Below, piece by piece: positions 35,847 to 44,257 of a DNA stretch of 64,000 bases (position 1 is its first letter; each line of letters starts with the position of its first letter). The stretch lies in contig JBFOME010000006.1 in assembly GCA_040830705.1 (NCBI GenBank), forward strand, positions 124,001-188,000. The letters are read 5' to 3'. A program made the position numbers and the translations under genes. The notes beneath the pieces are model-generated. The model made no database searches and was not told where the DNA came from. It saw nothing but the letters and a program-made list of their open reading frames with translations. The DNA comes from Ruegeria_C sp040830705 (GTDB lineage Bacteria > Pseudomonadota > Alphaproteobacteria > Rhodobacterales > Rhodobacteraceae).

Positions 35847-36662
35847 TCACTTGATGACGGGGACACCGGTGTTTTGCGCCAGCCACTCATCCTCCAGAAG
35901 GTCCAGCGTGCCATCGCTGCCCATCTTCTCCAGCACTGCGTCAACGCATTCCTTCAGCGGGTTGCCCTTGGCCATCAACATGCTAAAGCGATCGGGGTTC
36001 AGCGATCGGTCGGCAGGGAACTGACCCAGCAGAACGCCGTTTTCAAGCGTGACGGCAGACAGATAGAGCGCAGTGGGCAGATCGAACAGCGCAGCGTCGA
36101 TCTGGTTGGATTTCATCGCCTCGACCACATCAGCATTGTCATTGTAGAGCAACGGATCAGAGGCGGGCGCGATCAGATCCTGTAGCATCGGCACGGCTGT
36201 TGTGCTGGCCTGAGCACCCCATTTCAGGGCTTTGAGAGAGTCAAAAGTTGGGGTTGCGCCGCCATCGATAACGGGTTGTGTTGTCAGCACCGCCATTGCC
36301 GCCGTGTAGTAGGGGGCCGAGAAATCGACCACTTTCTCACGATCCTCGGTGATCGAGAATTGCTGAAGATTGACGTCGAAATTCTTTGCGCCGGGCTGGA
36401 TTGCCTCGTCGAAACTGGTGCGGACCCATTCGACCTGATCGGCGTTGAAGCCCAGTCGTTCCGCCACCGTATAGGCCACGGCCGCTTCGAACCCGCTTTG
36501 GCTGCTTGGATCATCCTCCAACACCCAAGGGAAATAGGCCGGGTTGCCGGTGGCCACAGTCAGCACCCCGTCCTTCAGCGTCTTGCCGGCGGCGCAGGTG
36601 TTCTGGCCCAGTGCCGATGTGGCGCTCAGGGCGAGGATCGCGGTCAGGGTCATCAGGCGCAT
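35847..36662 (-). CDS. Polar amino acid ABC importer periplasmic binding protein
   Basis: This 271-aa family 3 extracellular solute-binding protein has a signal peptide (MRLMTLTAILALSATSALG). Landmarks are LTVATGNPAYFPWVLEDD, FEAAVAYTVAERLGF and VVDFSAPYYTAAMAVLTTQP. It supplies the permease and ATPase encoded downstream. The ligand is not evident. The start follows AAGGAG. The DUF4329 gene ends 24 bases upstream on the same strand, so that protein is probably co-expressed. Confidence 0.93.
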   Translation of the reverse strand: MRLMTLTAILALSATSALGQNTCAAGKTLKDGVLTVATGNPAYFPWVLEDDPSSQSGFEAAVAYTVAERLGFNADQVEWVRTSFDEAIQPGAKNFDVNLQQFSITEDREKVVDFSAPYYTAAMAVLTTQPVIDGGATPTFDSLKALKWGAQASTTAVPMLQDLIAPASDPLLYNDNADVVEAMKSNQIDAALFDLPTALYLSAVTLENGVLLGQFPADRSLNPDRFSMLMAKGNPLKECVDAVLEKMGSDGTLDLLEDEWLAQNTGVPVIK

Positions 36663-36686
36663 ATCAGATCTCCTTGGTTGGGCGTG

Positions 36687-37223
36687 TCACTCGGTCTCGC
36701 GGATATCGAGCTCTTGCAGAGTATAGAAATCACCAACAGGTACACCATCATTGGGATCGTAATTTGGGTCTTGCGGCAGACAGCCGGGCCCGCATAGCAG
36801 CCGCGCGGTGCCCTCGACCCCGTCAATGAACCAGAAGCGCCCGCCCGGTGTCGCCACATAGCCGTCCACGCCATCTTCCATATCGGCGATCACGTCCGAA
36901 GAGGAGGGCACCTCGCTATCGGCGTTGAGATCGTGGGCGGCATGGGTGTGGAAACTGGCAAGCGGTTCGATGTCACCGCCGCGCGGGAAACGCGGCCTGC
37001 AGCTGTCGCTGCGTCCCCGGCGCGGAGCAGAGGCGATCAACTGCCCGTAAAGGTCCTCGCCAATAAAGCCGCAGAATTCCCGGTTCTCGGCGAATGATTC
37101 CATTTGCAGATCTCTCAGAAGCTCGTAGGCGGCATCGGTGACATCGACATATTGCGCCTGGGCGCTCTTGGCACCGGCCAGGGCAATACACAAAGCAAAA
37201 AGGGCAAGAAACAGGCGCATCAT
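36687..37223 (-). CDS. Exported DUF4329 protein with JAMM-like motif
   Basis: This protein of about 178 aa has a signal peptide (MMRLFLALFALCIALAGAKSAQA) and a DUF4329-like domain. The motif FHTHAAHDLNADSEVPSSSD follows an upstream CGFIGED, giving a Glu, a His-x-His and a Ser-x-x-Asp-like end that resemble the JAB1/MPN (JAMM) metallopeptidase site. Several cysteines suggest disulfides in the periplasm. It ends 24 bp before the amino-acid binding-protein gene and could head that operon. A role as a periplasmic deconjugating or peptide hydrolase enzyme is inference. The start codon is uncertain (ATG 37223 or 37220, TTG 37229). Confidence 0.65.
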   Translation of the reverse strand: MMRLFLALFALCIALAGAKSAQAQYVDVTDAAYELLRDLQMESFAENREFCGFIGEDLYGQLIASAPRRGRSDSCRPRFPRGGDIEPLASFHTHAAHDLNADSEVPSSSDVIADMEDGVDGYVATPGGRFWFIDGVEGTARLLCGPGCLPQDPNYDPNDGVPVGDFYTLQELDIRETE

Positions 37224-37241
37224 ATACAATCGTCAAACGAA

Positions 37242-37263
37242 ACGGGGCGCAGATGCGCCCCGT
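37242..37263 (-). terminator. Intrinsic terminator of the orphan DppA-type gene
   Basis: Perfect ten-base arms ACGGGGCGCA and TGCGCCCCGT flank a two-base loop, 19 bases after the stop codon at 37282. On the minus strand it is followed by TTCGTTTG, a T-rich tail. It separates the receptor gene from the DUF4329 gene. Confidence 0.75.
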
Positions 37264-37281
37264 TGCATGGTCAGGTAAAGG

Positions 37282-38862
37282 TTACTTCATCGTGAAATAT
37301 TTGATCTTGGGCGAGTCCTCCGGCTCGACGATAGTGCCGACATTCGACTTCATGCCCCAGTTCAACACCTGGTGGTGGATCGGGATGTAAAGCTGGTCAT
37401 CCTGCACCACCTGCCAGATTTCGGCGATCATCTCGTCGCGCTTGGGCAGGTTGGTTTCAGAGGCCAGCGCCACAATCTTGGCGTCCAGGTCCGGGTTGGA
37501 ATAGCGGGTGCCGTTCCACGAACCGTATTTCTCGCCCTTTGTATGGGTCAGGAAGTTGAAGATGTATTCCGAGTCGTAGGTCGGAACACCCCAGCCCAGC
37601 ATGTAGAAATCCGTTTCCAGATTGTTGATCAGCGGGAAGTGCTGTGCCTTGGGCTTGGCGTCGAGGTTCACCGTAATACCGATCTGTGCCAACATGCCAA
37701 CGGCAGCCTGACAGATCGCCTCATCATTGATGTAACGGTCGTTCGGGCAGTCGAGCTGGATGGTGAAACCATCGGGGTATCCCGCTTCGGCCATAAGGGC
37801 CTTGGCACCTTCGATATCGGTCGCGGAGGAGCCATCCATAGCCTCATTCCAGCCGTTGACGAAAGGCGGCGCGATCATGCCCGCAGGCGCTGACTGGCCA
37901 CGCATCACAACCTGCTGGATCGCATCGCGATTGATCGCCATCGACATCGCTTTGCGCACGCGGACGTCCGAGAGAGGGTTCTTGCCATCGACATTGTCAT
38001 TGGCCAGATCCGCATCACCCTGGTTCATCCCGAAGAAGATCACCCGGTTCTGCGGTGCCGTGCGCACATCCAGACCATCGGAGCCCGCAACGCGCTCCAG
38101 ATCCTGCACCGGCACGTCCTGAATGATGTCCACCTCACCCGACAAGAGCGCTGCAACACGGGTCGCAGGGTTCTGGATTGGTGTGAAAATGATGTCCGTC
38201 ACTTCGAGCGGGAATTCGTCCTTGCCCCAATAGTTTTCGTTCAGAGTCAGAACGGTTTTCACGTCCGGTTCGCGACTGACCAGCTTGTAAGGCCCGGTGC
38301 CATTGGCGTTCTTGGCCGCGTAGGTGTCTTCGCCGCCTTCATAATCCTGCACCTTCACGGCGTTGTTCGCCTCGGCCCAGCCCTTGTCCATCATGAACAT
38401 ATTGGTCAGGTTGTTGGGCATGATCGGGTTCGGACCATCAGTCTCGATCTCAACCGTGTATTTGTCGGCTGCGCGCACCTCTTTGACCGAAGCCAGCAGT
38501 TCCTTGTAGTCGCTGTCCGGCGTCATCGCGCGGTTGAGCGAGAACACGACGTCTTCGCTATCGAACTCGGCCCCGTCATGGAAGGTCACGCCTTCGCGCA
38601 GCTTGAACACCCAGACATTCGGGTTTTCCTCTGATGGGGCCCATTCGGTGGCCAGCGAGGGCACAAGCGTGCCGGAATGGTCGCGCATCACCAGCGTTTC
38701 CATGATCTGGTGCGCCAGATCCGAGGTCGGGCCTTCGTTCTGGGCGTGCGGGTCCAGCGTCAGCGAGTCGCCCGCGCGTGCCCAACGCAGTGTTTCTGCC
38801 GACGCCGCGCCCACCATCAGGGCGGTGGCGCTTGCCGCGAGCATGAGATGTCTGAGTTTCAT
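37282..38862 (-). CDS. Orphan peptide ABC periplasmic binding protein, DppA type
   Basis: This 526-aa family 5 solute-binding protein has a signal peptide (MKLRHLMLAASATALMVGAASA). Landmarks are WARAGDSLTLDPHAQNEGP, FKLREGVTFHDGAEFDSEDV and LGWGVPTYDSEYIFNFL. It resembles the receptor at 31308-32873 but has no permease or ATPase genes of its own; a terminator follows it. It probably docks on the importer encoded at 27529-31165 or on a distant one. The ATG at 38862 is the first start giving a signal peptide. Confidence 0.93.
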   Translation of the reverse strand: MKLRHLMLAASATALMVGAASAETLRWARAGDSLTLDPHAQNEGPTSDLAHQIMETLVMRDHSGTLVPSLATEWAPSEENPNVWVFKLREGVTFHDGAEFDSEDVVFSLNRAMTPDSDYKELLASVKEVRAADKYTVEIETDGPNPIMPNNLTNMFMMDKGWAEANNAVKVQDYEGGEDTYAAKNANGTGPYKLVSREPDVKTVLTLNENYWGKDEFPLEVTDIIFTPIQNPATRVAALLSGEVDIIQDVPVQDLERVAGSDGLDVRTAPQNRVIFFGMNQGDADLANDNVDGKNPLSDVRVRKAMSMAINRDAIQQVVMRGQSAPAGMIAPPFVNGWNEAMDGSSATDIEGAKALMAEAGYPDGFTIQLDCPNDRYINDEAICQAAVGMLAQIGITVNLDAKPKAQHFPLINNLETDFYMLGWGVPTYDSEYIFNFLTHTKGEKYGSWNGTRYSNPDLDAKIVALASETNLPKRDEMIAEIWQVVQDDQLYIPIHHQVLNWGMKSNVGTIVEPEDSPKIKYFTMK

Positions 38863-39010
38863 GTGAATTCTCCCATTATCGTTGTTCGACCGGTTTTCCG
38901 GCCTGAATGCCCCGGCGCAGGTCCGGGTGTCATGATGGGTATCATCCAAATCGGGGCGAAGGTTGCAACGGGTGTTCTTGGTTTTTCTGCAAATTTCGCT
39001 TTCCGCAGGG

Positions 39011-39562
39011 TCAAGGAGACAGCCAGTGGCCAGACCAGCCATCAGCCCGTTCAAAATTTGCGCGGCGATGTCCGGCCGGATCGAGGCAGACCGACTCGAT
39101 CCGCGACAACGTGATATCCAATGCCGCAAAATTGGCCGGATCGGGCAGGATGCTCCAGTCGTCGGAACGATCGATCGCGGCTCCGGGTGGCGGAACATGG
39201 CCATATGCCTCGCGCATATGATCCGGTACGGCGTCCCAATCCTCTGCGCTGCCTTGCTTCACCCAGGCGGTGCCGTTCATCCGCAACTGCACGAGGTCGT
39301 CGGCCGACCACAAATGCAGCGCGACCTGCGGGTTTTGTCGCAACTGCCCGATCTTGTCAGAACGTTTGTCCGTAAAGGCGGTCAGTTGGCCCGATGCTCG
39401 GTCGATTTTTCGCAGCACCACGATCCGCGATTGTGGTGCACCGTTGCCGTCCACTGTGGCCAGCGTGACATAACGCAACGGCGAGCGCCCGTCCGAGATC
39501 GCCTGGTCCAGCAGGCCCCAGGCCTGATCCAGCGTTTCAGTCAGCCCCGGCGTTTCAGTCAT
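39011..39562 (-). CDS. Pyridoxamine 5'-phosphate oxidase-like FMN-binding protein
   Basis: This 183-aa split-barrel flavoprotein has RYVTLATVDGNGAPQSRIVVLRK, read as RYVTLATVDGNGAPQSR then IVVLRKID, and LTAFTDKRSDKIGQL, the FMN-phosphate contacts of the PNPOx family. The C-terminal half (QLRMNGTAWV, IESVCLDPAGHRRANFE) resembles the Alr4036/PNPOx-like group rather than true PdxH, which carries a distinct C-terminal domain. The substrate is unknown. It starts inside the end of the lipocalin-like gene (eight-base overlap) and closes the leftward Att-like operon. Confidence 0.85.
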   Translation of the reverse strand: MTETPGLTETLDQAWGLLDQAISDGRSPLRYVTLATVDGNGAPQSRIVVLRKIDRASGQLTAFTDKRSDKIGQLRQNPQVALHLWSADDLVQLRMNGTAWVKQGSAEDWDAVPDHMREAYGHVPPPGAAIDRSDDWSILPDPANFAALDITLSRIESVCLDPAGHRRANFERADGWSGHWLSP

Positions 39563-40592
39563 AGCCCGTCATCTCCAGATATCCTCCGCCATCATGACTG
39601 CCGGTGACCCGCACCGGTCCTTCCCAATAGGGGAATGAGGTGTCCATCCAAGCGTGCGTGTTCAGAGCCTCAACTTCAACCGAAAGCGCCTTTTCGGGCA
39701 ATATCAACCGCCAGCGCGTTGGAATGCTGCGGTCTTCGATGCGGGTCAGGTCGAGCGGCGCAACCTCGATGCTGCCATTTGGCAAGGGCGTCGCAGTGCC
39801 ATCGGTGTCGATCCAAGTTCCGGAGGTGAAGTCTCCGCGCCCGCCGCGCAGCCGAAACGCCATCAGGCGGGTGCCGTCGTCAAAACCGAGCGAGAACCAG
39901 TCCCAGCCGGTTTGATCCTCGGACAGCGGTTGGGAGGACCATTCGCGATCAAGCCATGCTGTGCCGGTCACGTCTACCGGCCCCGAGGGCAGGGTCAGCA
40001 CGCCGGTCACGGCAAAATGGGGCTGCGAATAATAGTAGCTTGCCTGACCGTCTTGGGATTTCACTGAATAGCCCCGGTCGCCGTGCAGCACCAGTGGGCC
40101 TTGAGCGCTTAGCTCCAGATCATAGGCAAAGTCCGAACCCCGTGCTTGCAGGTCGAGCCTGTCGAAATCGGGTCCGGCAAGGCGCCAATCGTCGATCCAG
40201 GCTTCAAATGGCGCGGCATTGACACCGGCCTGCCCAATCCCGCCGCGTGCAAGTCGCTCAGTAACAAAATGCTGGTCCGGGGTGGTCAACGCGGCATGGG
40301 CCATCCAGAGCTGCGGGCTTCGCCAGCCGTCTTTTTCGTAAGGCGCCAGTGCTGAGCGGAACAGGGTCCACTGAATGCCATAGTCCCGTCCATCTGCACC
40401 TGTGAGCGTTGCCGTGACATACCACCACTCGATCCGATAGGCAGGATGAGCGCCATGATCGCGCGGAAATTCCAGCACATGTCCGCGTTGCGGTACGGCA
40501 AACCCGTCGGCATCCGTGCCAAGCCCGGCAAAGCCTTGCGCCTTCAGGCTGAGTGGCAGGAGGAGCAGGAAGAGCAGTACCCTAACGCGCAT
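39555..40592 (-). CDS. AttH/CrtC-type lipocalin-like exported protein
   Basis: This 345-aa protein has a signal peptide (MRVRVLLFLLLLPLSLKA) and two lipocalin-like beta-barrels. The AttH/CrtC family motifs RIEWWYVTATLTGADGRDYG, QWTLFRSAL, WLDREWSSQPLSEDQTGWDW and MAFRLRGG are present. Relatives include carotenoid 1,2-hydratase and AttH. AttH proteins are encoded with FtsX-type ABC genes, exactly the context here, which points to a lipid or lipoprotein-related role at the envelope and not to carotenoid hydration. It overlaps the permease gene by 11 bases and the flavoprotein gene by eight. Confidence 0.87.
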   Translation of the reverse strand: MRVRVLLFLLLLPLSLKAQGFAGLGTDADGFAVPQRGHVLEFPRDHGAHPAYRIEWWYVTATLTGADGRDYGIQWTLFRSALAPYEKDGWRSPQLWMAHAALTTPDQHFVTERLARGGIGQAGVNAAPFEAWIDDWRLAGPDFDRLDLQARGSDFAYDLELSAQGPLVLHGDRGYSVKSQDGQASYYYSQPHFAVTGVLTLPSGPVDVTGTAWLDREWSSQPLSEDQTGWDWFSLGFDDGTRLMAFRLRGGRGDFTSGTWIDTDGTATPLPNGSIEVAPLDLTRIEDRSIPTRWRLILPEKALSVEVEALNTHAWMDTSFPYWEGPVRVTGSHDGGGYLEMTGYD

Positions 40593-42993
40593 TGGCAAAC
40601 ACCTGCAGCAGGTCCGACGGCGGCAATCGGCTCAGCCGCCTTGCGGGAAGAAGTGCGGCAAGAACGGCGGTAGCGATTGCCAGCAACAGCAGGATCAGCC
40701 ATTGCATCGGAAAGACGTGCATCGGCAGACGCCATCCGAATGCCTCGACATTGATGACGGCCAACAGGATCCAGGCCAGAATCAATCCCAGCGGCAGCGC
40801 CAGCATCGCGGTCATCACCGCCAGCGCCACGCTGCGCAGCACCTCCAGCTTTGCCAGCGTCGTACGGTGGATACCCAGCGCCCAGACCGGGGCCAGTTGC
40901 GGCAGGCGATGAGCCCAAAGGGTCAGCAAGCTGGTCAATATCGCAAAGCCAGCCACCCCCAACGTCAGGACATTGAGCGCGCCGGTGATCACAAAGGTTT
41001 TCTCAAAGATTGCAAGCGATGAGGCCTTGATCGCGGCCTGCGGCACCACGGCATCGGGCGACAGCGCAAATGTTTCGATCAGCGCGCGGCGCAGCGCGTC
41101 GGCCTCTGCGGGATCGATCCGGATACCAAATCGGGTGTTTGGCAGGTCCGGCACCCGTTCCAGCAGTGCGGGCAGGGCGGTGATGGCTTGACCGGTTGGG
41201 TTGCCGTAATCGGAATAGACCCCGGCGACCGGCAGGCTCCAACCCGGCAGCAACGTGACGCTATCACCCGGCCAGAGGTCCATCCGCCGCGCCATCTGCT
41301 CGTTGATCAGCGCCCCACGCCCCTCGGCGACCAGATCCCAGACATCGGGCATCTCGGCAATGAGAGGCCAATTGTCGCGATAGGTCGCGTGATCGACGAT
41401 GCCATAGAGGAACACCGTCTGGCCCGCGACCTTCACCTCGGTCGCCCGGATCGGCAGAACCGCATCGGCGCGGCTGTCCAGCCAGCGCTCGATCTCGTGG
41501 CCCTGTGCCTCGTCACTTGCTGTTACATAGAGCTCCGAAGCCAGTCGCTGGTCGAGCCAGCCAGTGAAAGTCAGACGAAAGCTCGACACCATCGTGCCCA
41601 CGCCGATATTGGCGGCCAGAGCCAGCAGCAACGCCATCAGCGCCAGCGACAGGCCCGGCAGTTGCGCCCGCATATCACCCCAGATCCATTCGCCAAGCGG
41701 ACCACGCGCTCGCCGCGCGCCGAAACTCAATGCCAGCGACAGGAGCGGAGGCAGCAAGAGCGCCGCGCCCATCAGCAACCCGCCCAGCATCACAAAGCCT
41801 GCGATGAGGTCCTCAAAAGCCACCAGCGCCCAAACCCCCGCGCAGATCAACAGCAGGCCCAGGCCAGCTTGCAGCTTGGTGGGCAATCCCTGGGCCGACC
41901 ATGCGTATTGGCCTTGCACCTGCAAGATTGGCACCGATGACAGCCGCCAGAGCGCCTGCGCGCTGGCGGCCAGTGTTCCGGCAATCGCCATGGTGAGACC
42001 CAGAGCGACCCAACCGGGTTGCAACGCCAGAGCGCCATCAACGGGCGCGCCGTAGAGCCCGCTTAGCGTGGCGGCGACATCGGGCAGCAGCGCGCCGGCG
42101 ACCACAAATCCAAGCGCCAGACCGATCAATCCGCCAATCAGCGCAAAGAGCAGCAATTCGCCCAACATGAGCAATGTCAGGTCCCGCAAGGGCAGGCCCA
42201 GAGCTCGCAATGTGCGAATCATACCGCGTCGCTGTTCGAACGACAGGCCGACCATGCCATGCACGATGAAAAGCCCTACCGCAAACGACAGCAATCCAAA
42301 GGCCGTCAGGTTCAGATGGAAGCTGTCGGTCAGCCGCGCCAGTTCCGAGCGTCCCTCGGCCTTAACCAGGATCAGCTCTGGCGCGAGATCGTCGAGCGGA
42401 GCAAGCCCCAATCCCTGATCGGGCAGGATCAGCAGGCGGCTGATTTCCCCGCTCCGGTTCAGAAGCGACTCGGCCGTGCCGATATCGGTCAGAACCACAC
42501 CGCTGGGCAGGTTTTGCGACAGGGTCACGGGCGGAAGCCCCGGCTGCCCTTGCAACCGCTGCGCTGTCTCGGGTCGCGTGATCAGCAGGCCGGGGGCCAG
42601 CAGCGCATCGGCGGGGGCGATCCCGTCAGCTTCCGAGCTTTCCTCAACCGCGGGCAGCGAAGGATAGGTAAGTAGATCAACACCCATAACTTCGACCGAC
42701 CCGCCCGGCAGCCGCATCTGCCCCTCGAGTACCGCGGCCAATTGCCATCCCGCCCGGCGCAAAGCCACGTAGCGCTCCAGCGGGATTGGGCCGCTGGCGG
42801 CGCGGAGTTCGTCGAACTGCCCAACGCCAAGCTGCGCGCTGGCCTCGGCATAGCTGGAGCGCGCCTCGGCATTGATCGCCTGCACCGCCGACCAGAGGCC
42901 GGTGGCCAAGGCCAGCCCGGCGAGCAGAGTCACCAATTGCAGCGGGTGCCGCGCCCAGTGCGACCAGAGACAGGCAATGGCCGCGCGCCTCAT
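40582..42993 (-). CDS. FtsX-like ABC permease (AttF/AttG-type, fused)
   Basis: This 803-aa inner-membrane protein has two FtsX-type halves. A helix at the N-terminus (HPLQLVTLLAGLALATGLW) is followed by a periplasmic domain, three helices, a central block, a second periplasmic domain, and final helices ending in LLPARRLSRLPPSDLLQVF. This is the layout of MacB/LolC-like transporters. With the LolD-like ATPase and the AttH-like lipocalin it forms a unit resembling the attEFGH locus, with AttF and AttG joined in one chain. It probably moves a hydrophobic or lipidated cargo outward. The start overlaps the ATPase stop by four bases. Confidence 0.9.
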   Translation of the reverse strand: MRRAAIACLWSHWARHPLQLVTLLAGLALATGLWSAVQAINAEARSSYAEASAQLGVGQFDELRAASGPIPLERYVALRRAGWQLAAVLEGQMRLPGGSVEVMGVDLLTYPSLPAVEESSEADGIAPADALLAPGLLITRPETAQRLQGQPGLPPVTLSQNLPSGVVLTDIGTAESLLNRSGEISRLLILPDQGLGLAPLDDLAPELILVKAEGRSELARLTDSFHLNLTAFGLLSFAVGLFIVHGMVGLSFEQRRGMIRTLRALGLPLRDLTLLMLGELLLFALIGGLIGLALGFVVAGALLPDVAATLSGLYGAPVDGALALQPGWVALGLTMAIAGTLAASAQALWRLSSVPILQVQGQYAWSAQGLPTKLQAGLGLLLICAGVWALVAFEDLIAGFVMLGGLLMGAALLLPPLLSLALSFGARRARGPLGEWIWGDMRAQLPGLSLALMALLLALAANIGVGTMVSSFRLTFTGWLDQRLASELYVTASDEAQGHEIERWLDSRADAVLPIRATEVKVAGQTVFLYGIVDHATYRDNWPLIAEMPDVWDLVAEGRGALINEQMARRMDLWPGDSVTLLPGWSLPVAGVYSDYGNPTGQAITALPALLERVPDLPNTRFGIRIDPAEADALRRALIETFALSPDAVVPQAAIKASSLAIFEKTFVITGALNVLTLGVAGFAILTSLLTLWAHRLPQLAPVWALGIHRTTLAKLEVLRSVALAVMTAMLALPLGLILAWILLAVINVEAFGWRLPMHVFPMQWLILLLLAIATAVLAALLPARRLSRLPPSDLLQVFANAR

Positions 42994-43637
42994 GCCAGAT
43001 GCCCCCCGCTCAGATGCAGGCGTCGGTCCAATCGGGCCGCGATTTCGGCGGAATGGGTCACCAGCAGCAGACCGCAGCCGGTTTCACCGACCAGTTCCAA
43101 CATCAGGTCCAGCACAGCGGCACTTGCGGTTTCATCCAGATTGCCGGTGGGCTCATCGGCCAGCAACAGGGCAGGGCGCGCCGCCAACGCGCGCCCGATG
43201 GCCACGCGCTGTTGCTGACCACCCGAAAGCTGCTCGGGAAAACGCGCCAGAAAAGGCGCCAACCCCAGCCGCTCGGTCAGATATGCCAGCCATGCTGCAT
43301 CGCTCCGGCCCGACAGGCGGGCTTGGAACGAAAGGTTCTGTTCGACGCTCAGCGACGGGATCAGGTTGAACTGCTGGAACACCACCGCCAGGCTCTCGCG
43401 GCGTAACGTGGCACGCCCGCGTTCGTTCAGACCCGAAAGCGCTGTGCCCGCGACGGTGATCTCGCCACCGTCAAAACTGTCCAGCGCGCCTATGAGGTTC
43501 AGCAACGTGCTTTTGCCCGAACCGCTCTCGCCGGTCAGCGCCAATGTCTCGCCGTTCTCAAGCGCAAGCGAGACCTGATCGAGCACTGGTCGCCCGCCCG
43601 GATAGGTCTTGCTGACAGTCTCGACGTTCAAAAGCAT
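42990..43637 (-). CDS. LolD/MacB-type ABC ATP-binding protein (AttE-like)
   Basis: This 215-aa ATPase has Walker A GESGSGKST, signature LSGGQQQR, Walker B LLLADEPTGNLDE and switch VTHS. DEPTGNLDE is typical of the LolD/FtsE/MacB group that works with FtsX-like permeases. The start is ATG 43637, giving MLLNVETVSKTYPGG; the longer frame has no support. It is the first gene of the leftward operon ATPase-permease-lipocalin-flavoprotein and is divergent from the potassium channel gene. Confidence 0.93.
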   Translation of the reverse strand: MLLNVETVSKTYPGGRPVLDQVSLALENGETLALTGESGSGKSTLLNLIGALDSFDGGEITVAGTALSGLNERGRATLRRESLAVVFQQFNLIPSLSVEQNLSFQARLSGRSDAAWLAYLTERLGLAPFLARFPEQLSGGQQQRVAIGRALAARPALLLADEPTGNLDETASAAVLDLMLELVGETGCGLLLVTHSAEIAARLDRRLHLSGGHLA

Positions 43638-43776
43638 GTGGTTGGTCCGAAGCCTAGCAAATTGATCGCACAGCGATTTCCAACCGACAATCTGACTGGC
43701 CGGGGCGTACTGTCCAGTCCAAAAGGGTAATGCGCGGGATTGACGCGGGTCGGCCTTTGGGACACCAAAGAGACGA

Positions 43777-44250
43777 ATGCCGGGCCAACTCAAGAAACAG
43801 GAGAGCCGTGTGTCGCTGCCACATCAAATCGTCTGGGGCAGTCTCTATCTGGGGATCTGCTTTCTAATCGAAATCATGCTGCTGGTCTGGTGCACGCTGA
43901 TTCTGCGTTCTTTTGGCAAGCATTACGCACAGCGCTCCATATCGCTGCAGGCGGGTGGTTTGATCAGTATTGCCCTGTTTTTCATTGTTCTGGCCCATAC
44001 CATTCAGGTCTGGATCTGGGCCCTTGCCTGGATGATGGACGGGACACTGGCGGACTGGAACACCGCGCTCTATTTCTCGTTGGTGACCTATACGACGCTC
44101 GGCTATGGCGACATCGTGCTTGAGCCGGACTTACGGATATTTGCCGCCTTCTCGGCGGTGGCAGGGCTGTTGGCCTTCGGGCTGTCCACTGCTTATCTCG
44201 TTGCTCTGATGTCGATGATCTTTGACAAGCAATTGCGTCCGGGCGACTAG
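43777..44250 (+). CDS. Two-TM potassium channel family protein
   Basis: This 157-aa membrane protein has helices near residues 15-40, 65-90 and 118-145. The pore loop holds TYTTLGYGDIVL, with the K+ selectivity filter TLGYGD at residues 107-112. There is no RCK/TrkA ligand-binding domain, so this is a small Ion_trans_2-type channel. The basic N-terminus (MPGQLKKQESR) is cytoplasmic. It converges with the cardiolipin synthase gene seven bases away. Whether it conducts K+ is inferred from the filter. Confidence 0.9.
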   Translation: MPGQLKKQESRVSLPHQIVWGSLYLGICFLIEIMLLVWCTLILRSFGKHYAQRSISLQAGGLISIALFFIVLAHTIQVWIWALAWMMDGTLADWNTALYFSLVTYTTLGYGDIVLEPDLRIFAAFSAVAGLLAFGLSTAYLVALMSMIFDKQLRPGD

Positions 44251-44257
44251 CCGCCTC

